Position numbers and translations under genes: made by a program. Below, piece after piece: positions 1 through 6,492 of a stretch of DNA of 6,862 bases. Within the stretch, counting starts at the first letter, position 1. Each line of letters opens with the position of its first letter. This DNA is from Thermoanaerobacterales bacterium. Its GTDB lineage: Bacteria; Bacillota; Thermosediminibacteria; Thermosediminibacterales; Tepidanaerobacteraceae. The DNA is taken from positions 1 through 6,862 of the forward strand of contig DUNY01000279.1 in NCBI GenBank assembly GCA_012839145.1, written 5' to 3'. Below the pieces are notes generated by a model that saw nothing but the letters and a program-made list of their open reading frames with translations, searched no databases and had not been told where the DNA came from.

Positions 1-144
1 GACCAACTGCTTGATGATACCATGTATGGTGAGATAATCCCCAGCTTGATGGGATGGACTTCCTCTGAAGATCAGGAACAAAGGACCAATCGTCTTATAG
101 AGATTTCTGAGGAAATAGCTTCAAAGAAAAAGAAGAAAAAGTAA
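1..144 (+). CDS. C-terminal end of an unrecognised protein (5' truncated by the window)
   Basis: Frame 1 is open from the first base and gives 47 codons before TAA at 142-144, followed at once by a second in-frame TAA at 145-147. The visible tail is hydrophilic. It contains MYGEIIPSLMGW, then a charged helix-like stretch (EDQEQRTNRLIEISEEIA), and ends in serine plus six lysines. Such a basic tail could contact nucleic acid or membrane phospholipid, but this is only a guess. In Bacillus, lysS lies upstream of the ctsR region, but this tail does not match the usual LysRS C-terminus and I do not assign it. The reading frame is credible because it stays open, ends in tandem stops and is followed directly by a hairpin. 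The next gene has its own promoter, so this gene is probably not part of the ctsR operon. Confidence 0.7.
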   Translation, partial: DQLLDDTMYGEIIPSLMGWTSSEDQEQRTNRLIEISEEIASKKKKKK

Positions 145-169
145 TAAGGGAGGACTGAGTCCTCCCTTA
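145..169 (+). terminator. Hairpin terminator after the upstream partial gene
   Basis: This is a perfect 11-bp inverted repeat (TAAGGGAGGAC / GTCCTCCCTTA) with a TGA loop. It begins inside the tandem stop codon of the upstream gene. The 3' flank on the plus strand (AAATTGTATTG) is only weakly U-rich. On the minus strand the hairpin is followed by a T-rich tract, so it could act in both directions. Its position between a gene end and a new promoter supports a terminator role. Confidence 0.75.
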
Positions 170-202
170 AATTGTATTGAAACATCATGTTTTATTAAAC
201 AC

Positions 203-231
203 TTGCATATTTTTATAAATTGAAATATAAT
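203..231 (+). promoter_or_regulatory. Predicted housekeeping (SigA-type) promoter of the ctsR operon
   Basis: A perfect TATAAT -10 box lies at 226-231. It is preceded by TTGCAT at 203-208 with the optimal 17-base spacer. The -35 box keeps the TTG core but is otherwise poor, and the surrounding DNA is very AT-rich. Transcription should start near 238, about 50 bases before the ctsR ATG. The CtsR operator follows directly. No CIRCE element (the HrcA operator) is seen nearby. Confidence 0.8.
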
Positions 232-240
232 AGAGACAAA

Positions 241-257
241 GGTCAGAGAAAGTCAAA
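241..257 (+). promoter_or_regulatory. CtsR operator (tandem heptad repeat)
   Basis: GGTCAGA at 241-247, the 3-base spacer GAA and AGTCAAA at 251-257 match the known CtsR consensus: two RGTCAAA direct heptads separated by NAN. There is one mismatch, G for A at position 6 of the first heptad. The box begins about 3 bases after the predicted transcription start, so bound CtsR should block initiation or promoter clearance. This implies classic autoregulation of ctsR-mcsA-mcsB-clpC. Confidence 0.88.
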
Positions 258-275
258 GATAATTTTCGTCCTTGT

Positions 276-285
276 GAGAGGAGGA
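276..285 (+). promoter_or_regulatory. Ribosome binding site of ctsR
   Basis: The sequence GAGAGGAGGA contains a full AGGAGG core (279-284) five bases before the ATG at 290. This fixes the ctsR start. Confidence 0.85.
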
Positions 286-289
286 TTTT

Positions 290-775
290 ATGGCTAATCT
301 TTCGGATATTATTGAAGGTTTTATCAAAGAAATGTTCGAAGACATACCGGAAGGGATTCTTGACATACAAAGAAATGAGATGGCAAATCACTTTAATTGT
401 GCACCGTCCCAAATAAATTACGTCCTTACGACACGTTTTACCTTGGAACGGGGTTATTTTGTTGAAAGCCGCCGAGGTGGCGGAGGATATATTCGCATTA
501 AAAAGTTAAAAATAAGTGAAGACGAGTTTTTAAGGGAGATTATGGATTTCATAGGAGAAACCATTTCCGGTTCCGACGCCAAAACCATTATCCAGAGATT
601 GTGGGAAGAGGATGTTATAACAGAAAGAGAAATGAAAATCTTATGTGCTGCGGTGAACAAATACAATTTACCCTTAAGCCCTTCAGATCGCAATTTAATT
701 CGAGCTAGGATAATGAAAGCAATAATCACAACCCTAATGGATTTTGAAGCTAGAAAAGGGGGAGAACAACAATGA
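290..775 (+). CDS. ctsR: CtsR, transcriptional repressor of class III heat-shock genes
   Basis: CtsR is a 161-residue cytoplasmic, dimeric winged-helix repressor that controls clp genes by binding tandem heptads; one such operator lies directly upstream. The length is close to the usual 150-160 residues. Residues 1-70 form the DNA-binding domain, opening MANLSDIIEGFIKEM, with the CAPSQINYVLTTRF helix-turn-helix region at about 37-50. The glycine-rich wing RRGGGGYIRI lies at 61-70. R62 and G64 fall at the numbers described in Geobacillus/Bacillus CtsR, where R62 is a McsB phosphorylation target and the glycine loop senses temperature. The C-terminal half (about 75-155) matches the dimerisation and regulatory domain. 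The start is set by a strong SD. The stop overlaps the mcsA ATG in an ATGA arrangement, which points to translational coupling. Confidence 0.98.
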   Translation: MANLSDIIEGFIKEMFEDIPEGILDIQRNEMANHFNCAPSQINYVLTTRFTLERGYFVESRRGGGGYIRIKKLKISEDEFLREIMDFIGETISGSDAKTIIQRLWEEDVITEREMKILCAAVNKYNLPLSPSDRNLIRARIMKAIITTLMDFEARKGGEQQ

Positions 776-1302
776 TGTGTGAAGAATGTCAGATGAAACC
801 GGCAACAGTCCACATCACCAAGATAATTAACAATGAGAAAACCCAAATGCACCTTTGCGAAGAATGTGCAAAGCAAAAACACATATCTTTTTCAACTGGT
901 CTTGGTGCTTTTGGCTTTGATGATGCCGGTTTTTCAGTAGGCAAACTCCTTTCAAGTTTTTTTGAACCTGCTGGTCAAAGTCCCATGAGCTTAACGGATA
1001 AACTCCAGTGCAGCAGATGTGGTTTGACATTTCAAGGTTTTTCTAAGACAGGCCGCTTTGGATGCAGTCAGTGCTACAACACCTTCAAGGGTCAGATGAA
1101 TCCACTGCTGCGCAGGATTCACGGTAAGACCTATCATGTAGGGAAAGTTCCCAAAAGGACCGGAGGCCAACTTAGAATAAAACATGAAATCAATCGATTG
1201 AAGGGAGAATTGCAGGAAGCCATAAATGCAGAAGAATATGAACGGGCAGCTGTAATAAGAGATAAGATAAAACAATTGGGAAAAAACAAAAATACAAAAT
1301 AG
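772..1302 (+). CDS. mcsA: McsA, zinc-binding activator/adaptor of the McsB arginine kinase
   Basis: McsA is a 176-residue cytoplasmic partner of McsB that stimulates arginine phosphorylation, including that of CtsR. Four CxxC pairs are visible at C3/C6, C29/C32, C80/C83 and C98/C101, consistent with two zinc-binding modules. A C-terminal UVR motif (about 136-171, with the core EEYERAAVIRDKIKQL) resembles the UvrB/UvrC interaction helix hairpin and the ClpC middle domain. The motif TGRFGCSQCYNTF and the stretch GKTYHVGKVPKR are typical of the family. The ATG at 772 is chosen because it overlaps the ctsR stop by four bases, has AAGGGGGAG upstream, and gives an N-terminus (MMCEEC) in register with the Bacillus protein (MICQEC). 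A second ATG at 775 would remove only one residue. Confidence 0.97.
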   Translation: MMCEECQMKPATVHITKIINNEKTQMHLCEECAKQKHISFSTGLGAFGFDDAGFSVGKLLSSFFEPAGQSPMSLTDKLQCSRCGLTFQGFSKTGRFGCSQCYNTFKGQMNPLLRRIHGKTYHVGKVPKRTGGQLRIKHEINRLKGELQEAINAEEYERAAVIRDKIKQLGKNKNTK

Positions 1303-1313
1303 GAGATGGTCGG

Positions 1314-2366
1314 ATGGGTGTAGAGAATCTTATGGATCCGTCCCGGATTAAATGGATAAGTTCTCCCGGGCCGGACAGCGATATAGTTATAAGCAGTCGG
1401 GTGAGATTTGCTCGCAATATAAGTGATGTGCCTTTTCCCCATCTTCTGTCGGAGCAAGAGGCTAAGAATATAGTAAGCGATGTATATTCGACTTTAAAAA
1501 ATAACACCGTATTTTCCAGGGATATTGAACTATATAATATGAATGAGCTATCAGGAGAACAAAAAACCCTGCTTTCAGAAATGCACCTTATCAGCCTAGA
1601 TCTGGCCGATTCTAAAAACGGTGCGGTTATTGTTAACCAAGACGAAACTGTAAGCATAATGATAAATGAAGAAGATCATCTAAGGATACAATTGATGCTT
1701 CCGGGGCTTCAACTGGATGAGGCTTTAAAACAAATTGACAAGATCGACGATTTGCTTGAAGAAAGACTTGACTTTGCTTTTGATGAAAAAATAGGATATT
1801 TGACGGCATGTCCCACCAATGTAGGAACCGGAATGAGGGCATCAGTAATGATGCATTTGCCGGTGCTTACAATGATGGACCAGATTGGGCAAATATTTTC
1901 TACTATAACACAAGTGGGGCTAGTAGTACGAGGTATCTATGGCGAAGGCTCCCAGGCAAAAGGCAATTTATACCAGATTTCAAATCAGATAACCTTGGGC
2001 AAATCAGAAGAAGATATAATCCAAAATGTATTGGGAGTAGCCCGTCAAATACTGATGAGTGAACGAAAAATAAGACAGAATCTGTCAGGCGAAGCGCGAA
2101 TTCGCTTAGAGGACAAAATACTCAGGTCTTATGGAATTTTGACCAATGCTAAAATGGTTTCATCACAAGAAGCGTTGGCGTATATATCAGATGTGAGGTT
2201 GGGTGTGGACATGGGTGTTATAAAAGGTTTAAAACCCTCGGCTTTAAACGGCTTATTTTTAATGACCGGCCCTGCCTATATTCAACAAATGGCCAAAAAT
2301 GCCATGACACCTATGGAACGAGATTTATACAGGGCGGATTTTATAAGACAAAAAATGGAAAAATGA
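1314..2366 (+). CDS. mcsB: McsB, protein-arginine kinase
   Basis: McsB transfers phosphate from ATP to protein arginines, inactivating CtsR and tagging damaged proteins for ClpC-ClpP. It belongs to the phosphagen (creatine/arginine) kinase fold but modifies proteins. The 350-residue length is near the usual 350-363. SDIVISSRVRFARN (about 22-35) is an ATP-phosphate-binding arginine segment. NEEDH (118-122) supplies catalytic acidic residues. The hallmark CPTNVGTGMRAS begins at C166, equivalent to Bacillus C167. E211 in YGEGS is equivalent to E212. The C-terminal RDLYRA (336-341) fits the RDxxRA phosphoarginine-sensing motif, so allosteric self-activation is probably retained. AGGAG at 1301-1305, overlapping the mcsA stop, sets the ATG with an 8-base spacer. 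Eleven bases separate it from mcsA. Confidence 0.98.
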   Translation: MGVENLMDPSRIKWISSPGPDSDIVISSRVRFARNISDVPFPHLLSEQEAKNIVSDVYSTLKNNTVFSRDIELYNMNELSGEQKTLLSEMHLISLDLADSKNGAVIVNQDETVSIMINEEDHLRIQLMLPGLQLDEALKQIDKIDDLLEERLDFAFDEKIGYLTACPTNVGTGMRASVMMHLPVLTMMDQIGQIFSTITQVGLVVRGIYGEGSQAKGNLYQISNQITLGKSEEDIIQNVLGVARQILMSERKIRQNLSGEARIRLEDKILRSYGILTNAKMVSSQEALAYISDVRLGVDMGVIKGLKPSALNGLFLMTGPAYIQQMAKNAMTPMERDLYRADFIRQKMEK

Positions 2367-2375
2367 GGTGAAATC

Positions 2376-4817
2376 ATGAACGGAAAGTTTACACAGAGAG
2401 CTCAAAAAGTAATTGCCTATGCTCAGGAAGAGGCCAGGCGCCTTAACCATAATGTTATAGGCACCGAACATTTACTTTTAGGCTTGATAAGAGAAGGTGA
2501 AGGTGTAGCTGCAAGAGCCTTGAAAAATCTTGGAATAGATGCAAATAAGGTCAGAAGTCAAGTTGAAATGATGATAGGTGTTGGACCGTTTGCAATACAG
2601 GGTCCCATTGGTTACACACCTAGGGCAAAAAGAGTAATGGAGCTTGCCATGGATGAGTCCAGAAAGCTGGGGCATAATTATGTAGGCACTGAACATATTT
2701 TACTTGGTCTAATAAGAGAAGGTGAAGGTGTTGCCGCACAGGTGCTGACTAATCTGGGTGTCAGTTTGGATAAAGCCCAAACTGAAGTACTAAATCTATT
2801 GGGAGATTCAAAGGCCCATGGAGCTTATAAAAAAACAGCCAACACCCCTACATTGAATCAATTTGGTCGAGACCTTACGGAACTAGCCACTGAGGGTAAA
2901 CTGGATCCAGTGGTGGGCCGTGAGAAGGAGATAGAGCGGGTTATACAGGTTCTTACTCGCCGCACTAAAAATAACCCCTGTCTCATCGGCGAACCCGGTG
3001 TGGGGAAAACTGCCGTAGTGGAAGGGCTTGCTCAAAAGATTATCGAACAGGACATACCGGAGATTTTGAAGGATAAAAGAGTAGTAAGCCTTGATATGGC
3101 TTCCCTTGTAGCTGGAACCAAATTCCGCGGTGAATTTGAAGAGCGTCTGAAAAAAGTTATGAATGAGATTAAACAAGCAAGCAATGTTATACTTTTCATT
3201 GATGAAATGCATACAATCATAGGAGCTGGTGCCGCTGAGGGCGCAATTGACGCTTCAAACATATTAAAACCGGCTCTAGCTCGGGGTGAAATTCAGACCA
3301 TTGGTGCTACAACCCTGGACGAATACCGAAAGCATGTAGAAAAGGACCCGGCTTTGGAAAGGCGTTTTCAACCAATAACCGTAGATGAACCGAATGTGGA
3401 AGATACCATTGAGATTTTAAAAGGTCTTAGAGACCGATATGAAGCTCATCACCGGGTTAAGATATCAGACGAAGCACTGGAAGCCGCAGCAAAGCTTTCT
3501 TCCAGATACATCACCGACAGGTTTTTACCGGATAAGGCGATTGACCTTATTGACGAAGCGGCCTCTCGGGTACGTTTGAAAACGATGACAACCCCACCGG
3601 AACTTCGAGAAATGGAAGATGAGTTGGAGGCTATTCGAAAAGAAAAAGATGCGGCTATCAGAGCCCAAGAATTTGAAAAAGCAGCTGATTTAAGAGATAA
3701 AGAACAAGAATTCAAGGCAAAGGTTGGGAAACTGAAAGAACGGTGGCAAAAGGATCATAAACTTGATAACTCCACAGTTACCGAAGATGATATTTCTCAG
3801 ATTGTTGCAAGCTGGACCGGCATACCGGTTAAGCGTTTGGCTGAAGAAGAATCTGAACGGTTACTAAATATGGAGGAAATTCTCCACAATAGGGTAATAG
3901 GTCAGGATGAAGCTGTTGTAGCCATTGCAAGGGCTATACGGAGGGCTCATGCAGGCCTCAAGGATCCCGCAAGACCCATAGGTTCCTTCATATTCCTAGG
4001 ACCTACCGGCGTTGGCAAGACTGAACTGGCCAGGGCATTGGCTGATGCAATGTTTGGCGACGAAGATGCAATGATAAGACTTGATATGTCAGAGTATATG
4101 GAGAAATTTGCAGTATCTCGAATGGTAGGTGCACCTCCCGGATATGTGGGTTATGATGAAGGTGGAGAGCTTACCGAAAAAGTCCGACGTAAACCCTATT
4201 CAGTGGTGCTTTTTGACGAAATAGAAAAGGCCCATCCCGATGTCTTTAATATTCTGCTGCAGATTCTTGAAGACGGCAGATTAACTGATTCCAAAGGTAG
4301 AACCGTAGACTTTAGGAATACCATACTCATAATGACCTCAAATGTAGGTGCAAACCTTATACAAAAACCGAAAATATTGGGTTTTGCACCAGTGCAAGAA
4401 GAAGAAAAAAACTATGCAGAAATGAAGGATAGGGTTTTAGATGAACTTAAGAGAACTTTTAGACCGGAATTCCTAAACCGTGTAGATGAAACCATAGTTT
4501 TCCACTCTTTGAATGAGGAGCATATTAGGGCTATAGTTACTCTCATGATCAATGAGGTTAATACAAGACTTTCTGAAAAGGATATATCCATTGATGTGAC
4601 AGATAAAGCCAAAGATTTACTGGCTAAAGAGGGATATGATCCAATGTATGGAGCAAGACCTCTTCGCCGCGTAATACAAAAGCGCATTGAAGATCGGCTT
4701 TCTGAGGAATTGCTGAAGCGCAATATTTCCACAGGTGATGTTGTGCTCATTGACGCCCATGAAGATGAGCTAACATTCAACAGAAAGGAAATCACAGCGG
4801 AGGTGTCAGGCACATAA
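2376..4817 (+). CDS. clpC: ClpC, Hsp100 AAA+ unfoldase of the ClpCP protease
   Basis: ClpC is an 813-residue hexameric ATPase that unfolds substrates and threads them into ClpP. Two Clp_N repeats span about 4-65 and 81-143. Their GTEH motifs place E31 and E106 where Bacillus E32 and E106 bind phosphoarginine. NBD1 has Walker A GEPGVGKT (205-212), Walker B VILFIDE (271-277) and an arginine-finger pair R329/R330. A coiled-coil middle domain with a UVR motif lies at about 412-455. NBD2 has Walker A GPTGVGKT (542-549), Walker B VVLFDE (610-615), the ClpP-docking LGF loop (668-670) and sensor-2 GAR (759-761). All key residues are present and there is no frameshift. The SD GAGGTG (2365-2370) overlaps the mcsB TGA stop, which suggests coupling. 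The gene ends in tandem stops, TAATAG. Confidence 0.99.
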   Translation: MNGKFTQRAQKVIAYAQEEARRLNHNVIGTEHLLLGLIREGEGVAARALKNLGIDANKVRSQVEMMIGVGPFAIQGPIGYTPRAKRVMELAMDESRKLGHNYVGTEHILLGLIREGEGVAAQVLTNLGVSLDKAQTEVLNLLGDSKAHGAYKKTANTPTLNQFGRDLTELATEGKLDPVVGREKEIERVIQVLTRRTKNNPCLIGEPGVGKTAVVEGLAQKIIEQDIPEILKDKRVVSLDMASLVAGTKFRGEFEERLKKVMNEIKQASNVILFIDEMHTIIGAGAAEGAIDASNILKPALARGEIQTIGATTLDEYRKHVEKDPALERRFQPITVDEPNVEDTIEILKGLRDRYEAHHRVKISDEALEAAAKLSSRYITDRFLPDKAIDLIDEAASRVRLKTMTTPPELREMEDELEAIRKEKDAAIRAQEFEKAADLRDKEQEFKAKVGKLKERWQKDHKLDNSTVTEDDISQIVASWTGIPVKRLAEEESERLLNMEEILHNRVIGQDEAVVAIARAIRRAHAGLKDPARPIGSFIFLGPTGVGKTELARALADAMFGDEDAMIRLDMSEYMEKFAVSRMVGAPPGYVGYDEGGELTEKVRRKPYSVVLFDEIEKAHPDVFNILLQILEDGRLTDSKGRTVDFRNTILIMTSNVGANLIQKPKILGFAPVQEEEKNYAEMKDRVLDELKRTFRPEFLNRVDETIVFHSLNEEHIRAIVTLMINEVNTRLSEKDISIDVTDKAKDLLAKEGYDPMYGARPLRRVIQKRIEDRLSEELLKRNISTGDVVLIDAHEDELTFNRKEITAEVSGT
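2487..2731 (+). repeat. Direct repeat inside clpC (two Clp_N repeats sharing an exact 20-base segment)
   Basis: Bases 2487-2506 and 2712-2731 are identical over 20 bases and lie 225 bases (75 codons) apart in the same frame. Both encode IREGEGV, just after the GTEH phosphoarginine-site motif of each Clp_N repeat. The protein repeat is normal for ClpC. The exact DNA identity is shorter than either domain and probably reflects strong protein constraint plus shared codon choice or local gene conversion. Confidence 0.8.
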
Positions 4818-4823
4818 TAGTTG

Positions 4824-4844
4824 GGAACGGTCTTTGACCGTTCC
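4824..4844 (+). terminator. First hairpin downstream of clpC
   Basis: This is a perfect 9-bp stem, GGAACGGTC / GACCGTTCC, with a TTT loop. It starts 6 bases after the clpC stop and is followed by GTTTAAC. The U-tract is short, so on its own it may be a leaky terminator or an mRNA 3'-end stabiliser. Confidence 0.65.
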
Positions 4845-4851
4845 GTTTAAC

Positions 4852-4881
4852 AGTTGCCATCTTAACCAGGTAACTATTTTT
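4852..4881 (+). terminator. Second, weaker hairpin with U-tract between clpC and radA
   Basis: AGTTGCC (4852-4858) can pair with GGTAACT (4869-4875), giving 7 bp with one G-U pair and a 10-base loop. Five T residues follow at 4877-4881. The layout fits a weak intrinsic terminator, but the stem is marginal and could have arisen by chance. Confidence 0.35.
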
Positions 4882-4883
4882 AT

Positions 4884-4936
4884 GAAAGGCAGCAAAGGAC
4901 ACTTTTACTGAAAAGGCCTTGGCTGCTTTTCTTTTT
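4884..4936 (+). terminator. Strong intrinsic terminator (or attenuator) just ahead of radA
   Basis: The lower stem pairs GAAAGGCAGC (4884-4893) with GCTGCTTTTC (4922-4931), 10 bp with one G-U. After an A-G mismatch, AAGG (4895-4898) pairs with CCTT (4917-4920). An apical CTTTT/AAAAG stem closes an ACTG loop. The run TTTTT follows at 4932-4936. This is the best-formed terminator in the window. It lies 25 bases before the radA start, too close for a separate promoter downstream of it, so radA mRNA must read through it or be controlled by it. Confidence 0.8.
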
Positions 4937-4947
4937 AAAGAGGGAAA

Positions 4948-4955
4948 AGGGAGGG
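4948..4955 (+). promoter_or_regulatory. Ribosome binding site that fixes the TTG start of radA
   Basis: AGGGAGGG lies 6 bases before the TTG at 4962. The next in-frame ATG is residue 20, between the two cysteine pairs of the zinc finger. That start would delete C9 and C12, so the TTG is the credible start. Confidence 0.8.
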
Positions 4956-4961
4956 AAAATT

Positions 4962-6305
4962 TTGAAAGAAAAAAGACGATTTATATGCCAGCAGTGTGGT
5001 TCAATTACACCAAAATGGATGGGCCGCTGTCCGGAATGTAACAGTTGGAACAGTATTGTGGAGGAAACGGTTTTACCTACTGAAAAAGCTTCTGCCATGT
5101 ATAAAAGTCCGCTTCCTTTACATGAAATAGCATATTCTGAGGATGAAAGGATTTTAACGTCAATAGATGAACTTGACAGAGTGCTAGGAGGAGGAATTGT
5201 CCCCGGCAGTCTGGTACTGGTCGGCGGAGACCCGGGTATAGGTAAGTCAACTCTCATGCTGCAGATTTGTGGCAACTTAAGTAAAAAAACAAGCGTCCTT
5301 TACATATCCGGTGAAGAATCGGAAAAACAGATAAAACTTCGGGCAAATAGGCTGGGAATCAAAGACGGGGCTTTATACATAATGGCGGAAAATGATATGA
5401 ATGTAATTGAGATGGGAATTAAGGAATTGCGTCCTGATGCAGCTATCATTGATTCCATACAGACCGTATACTTTCCTGAGCTTTCATCAGGCCCGGGCAG
5501 TGTCAGTCAAATAAGGGAATCCACCGTTAGATGTCTTAAACTGTCTAAGGAAACGGGTACTGCCATATTTATCATAGGTCATGTTACCAAGGAAGGTAGT
5601 TTAGCAGGACCTAAGTTGTTGGAACACATGGTGGACTCGGTCCTTTATTTTGAAGGTGAGAGATATCATTCTTACAGGCTTTTAAGGTCCGTCAAAAATC
5701 GGTTTGGATCAACAAATGAGATAGGTATTTTTGAAATGAGGAATGAAGGTTTGGTTGAAGTGGACAGCCCATCTAAGTATCTACTGTCGGGTAAACCTCG
5801 TGACACTGCAGGATCAGCGGTGGTATGCATACTGGAAGGAACCCGTCCTCTTTTGGTAGAGGTACAAGCACTGGTGTCCCGGTCTGGTTTTAATCTTCCA
5901 CGGCGACAGACATCCGGCATTGACTATAATCGGGCTGCTCTTTTGATTGCAGTTTTAGAAAAAAAACTGGGTTTTATGTTGGGCCAGGAGGATATATTTA
6001 TAAACGTTGCCGGTGGGATAAAGGTGGAGGAGCCCGGAGCGGATCTTGCCGTTGCTGTTGCAATAGCCTCCAGTTTTAAAAACCGTCCTGTAATGGAAAA
6101 TACAGTAATAATCGGTGAGGTTGGTTTAGCCGGTGAAGTGAGAGCCGTAAGTCATCTTGAAAAACGTGTTCAGGAAGCAGCCAAACTTGGGTTTTCAAGA
6201 GCTATTGTTCCTTACGAAAATGCCATCGATCTTAACAAATCCTCAAAAATAAGGATTCAAGGAGTAAAAAACGTGAAAGAAGCAGTAAAAATTGGCATAA
6301 AATGA
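4962..6305 (+). CDS. radA: RadA (Sms), DNA repair and recombination helicase
   Basis: RadA is a hexameric RecA-like ATPase that promotes branch migration and processing of recombination intermediates. The length is 447 residues, against about 455-460 in Bacillus. A four-cysteine zinc finger (C9, C12, C23, C26) opens the protein. The RecA-like core has Walker A GGDPGIGKST (88-97), Walker B AAIIDS (160-165) and the RadA signature KNRFGS (245-250). The C-terminal part, about 275-447, is the Lon-protease-like domain, with GEVGLAGEVR at 385-394. Start is TTG with a strong SD. It follows clpC in the same direction, as in many Firmicutes, but a strong terminator-like hairpin intervenes. Expression therefore may be uncoupled from heat shock or depend on readthrough. 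No frameshift or missing motif is seen. Confidence 0.98.
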   Translation: MKEKRRFICQQCGSITPKWMGRCPECNSWNSIVEETVLPTEKASAMYKSPLPLHEIAYSEDERILTSIDELDRVLGGGIVPGSLVLVGGDPGIGKSTLMLQICGNLSKKTSVLYISGEESEKQIKLRANRLGIKDGALYIMAENDMNVIEMGIKELRPDAAIIDSIQTVYFPELSSGPGSVSQIRESTVRCLKLSKETGTAIFIIGHVTKEGSLAGPKLLEHMVDSVLYFEGERYHSYRLLRSVKNRFGSTNEIGIFEMRNEGLVEVDSPSKYLLSGKPRDTAGSAVVCILEGTRPLLVEVQALVSRSGFNLPRRQTSGIDYNRAALLIAVLEKKLGFMLGQEDIFINVAGGIKVEEPGADLAVAVAIASSFKNRPVMENTVIIGEVGLAGEVRAVSHLEKRVQEAAKLGFSRAIVPYENAIDLNKSSKIRIQGVKNVKEAVKIGIK

Positions 6306-6340
6306 GTAATAGCAGAGTCTTTTTTACGTGCAAGAAGTAA

Positions 6341-6361
6341 AAAGCAGCTAAACGCTGCTTT
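6341..6361. terminator. Bidirectional terminator between radA and the convergent gene
   Basis: AAAGCAGC and GCTGCTTT form a perfect 8-bp stem with a TAAAC loop. Read on the minus strand, the stem runs into a five-T tract (GCTGCTTTTTAC), a good terminator for the convergent gene. On the plus strand the flank is TTTAAATAT, weaker but usable for radA. It begins 36 bases after the radA stop. Confidence 0.75.
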
Positions 6362-6402
6362 AAATATAGAAATTGTTTTACCCTAAAAGTTCTTTACCGA
6401 TG

Positions 6403-6423
6403 TAATTTTATTTACTAAAATTA
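6403..6423. repeat. AT-only inverted repeat in the radA-convergent gene interval
   Basis: TAATTTTA (6403-6410) and TAAAATTA (6416-6423) are perfect 8-base inverted arms around TTTAC. The arms are entirely A/T, so the hairpin would be weak, and the sequence may be chance in AT-rich DNA. The rest of 6306-6492 holds no gene or RNA that I can recognise. Confidence 0.4.
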
Positions 6424-6492
6424 ACACTATGTTTTTCATGGCTGCTTGTAGCTCAAACTCTGCTAAAAATCAGGTTCTTACCCTCTATTTCC

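Noticed and set aside
973..989. GGTCAAA inside mcsA resembling a CtsR heptad
   Set aside because: After the 3-base spacer the next seven bases are CCATGAG, so no second heptad exists, and it lies inside coding sequence with no promoter.
1808..2062. Plus-strand 84-codon open frame inside mcsB
   Set aside because: It lies in another frame wholly within the highly conserved catalytic region of mcsB and has no RBS of its own; it is a shadow frame.
4412..4813. Long minus-strand open frame opposite the end of clpC (and similar antisense frames elsewhere)
   Set aside because: Its serine-rich composition is what antisense reading of this coding sequence yields. It has no RBS and shows no recognisable motif.
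4826..4844. GGTCAAA on the minus strand within the hairpin after clpC, as a possible CtsR box ahead of radA
   Set aside because: Only one heptad is present; the sequence that would hold the second (CGTTCCC) does not match. The match arises from the hairpin stem plus its TTT loop.
6318..6344. CTTTTTTAC / GTAAAAAG pairing after radA as an alternative to the 6341-6361 terminator
   Set aside because: It is an all-but-A/T stem with a bulge and a 9-base loop, far weaker than the overlapping GC-containing hairpin; there is no support for a switch.
6440..6485. GTAGCTCAA followed by GGTTC, suggestive of a tRNA D-arm and T-arm
   Set aside because: No acceptor stem, anticodon stem or T-loop (GGTTCGAATC type) can be formed at tRNA spacing.
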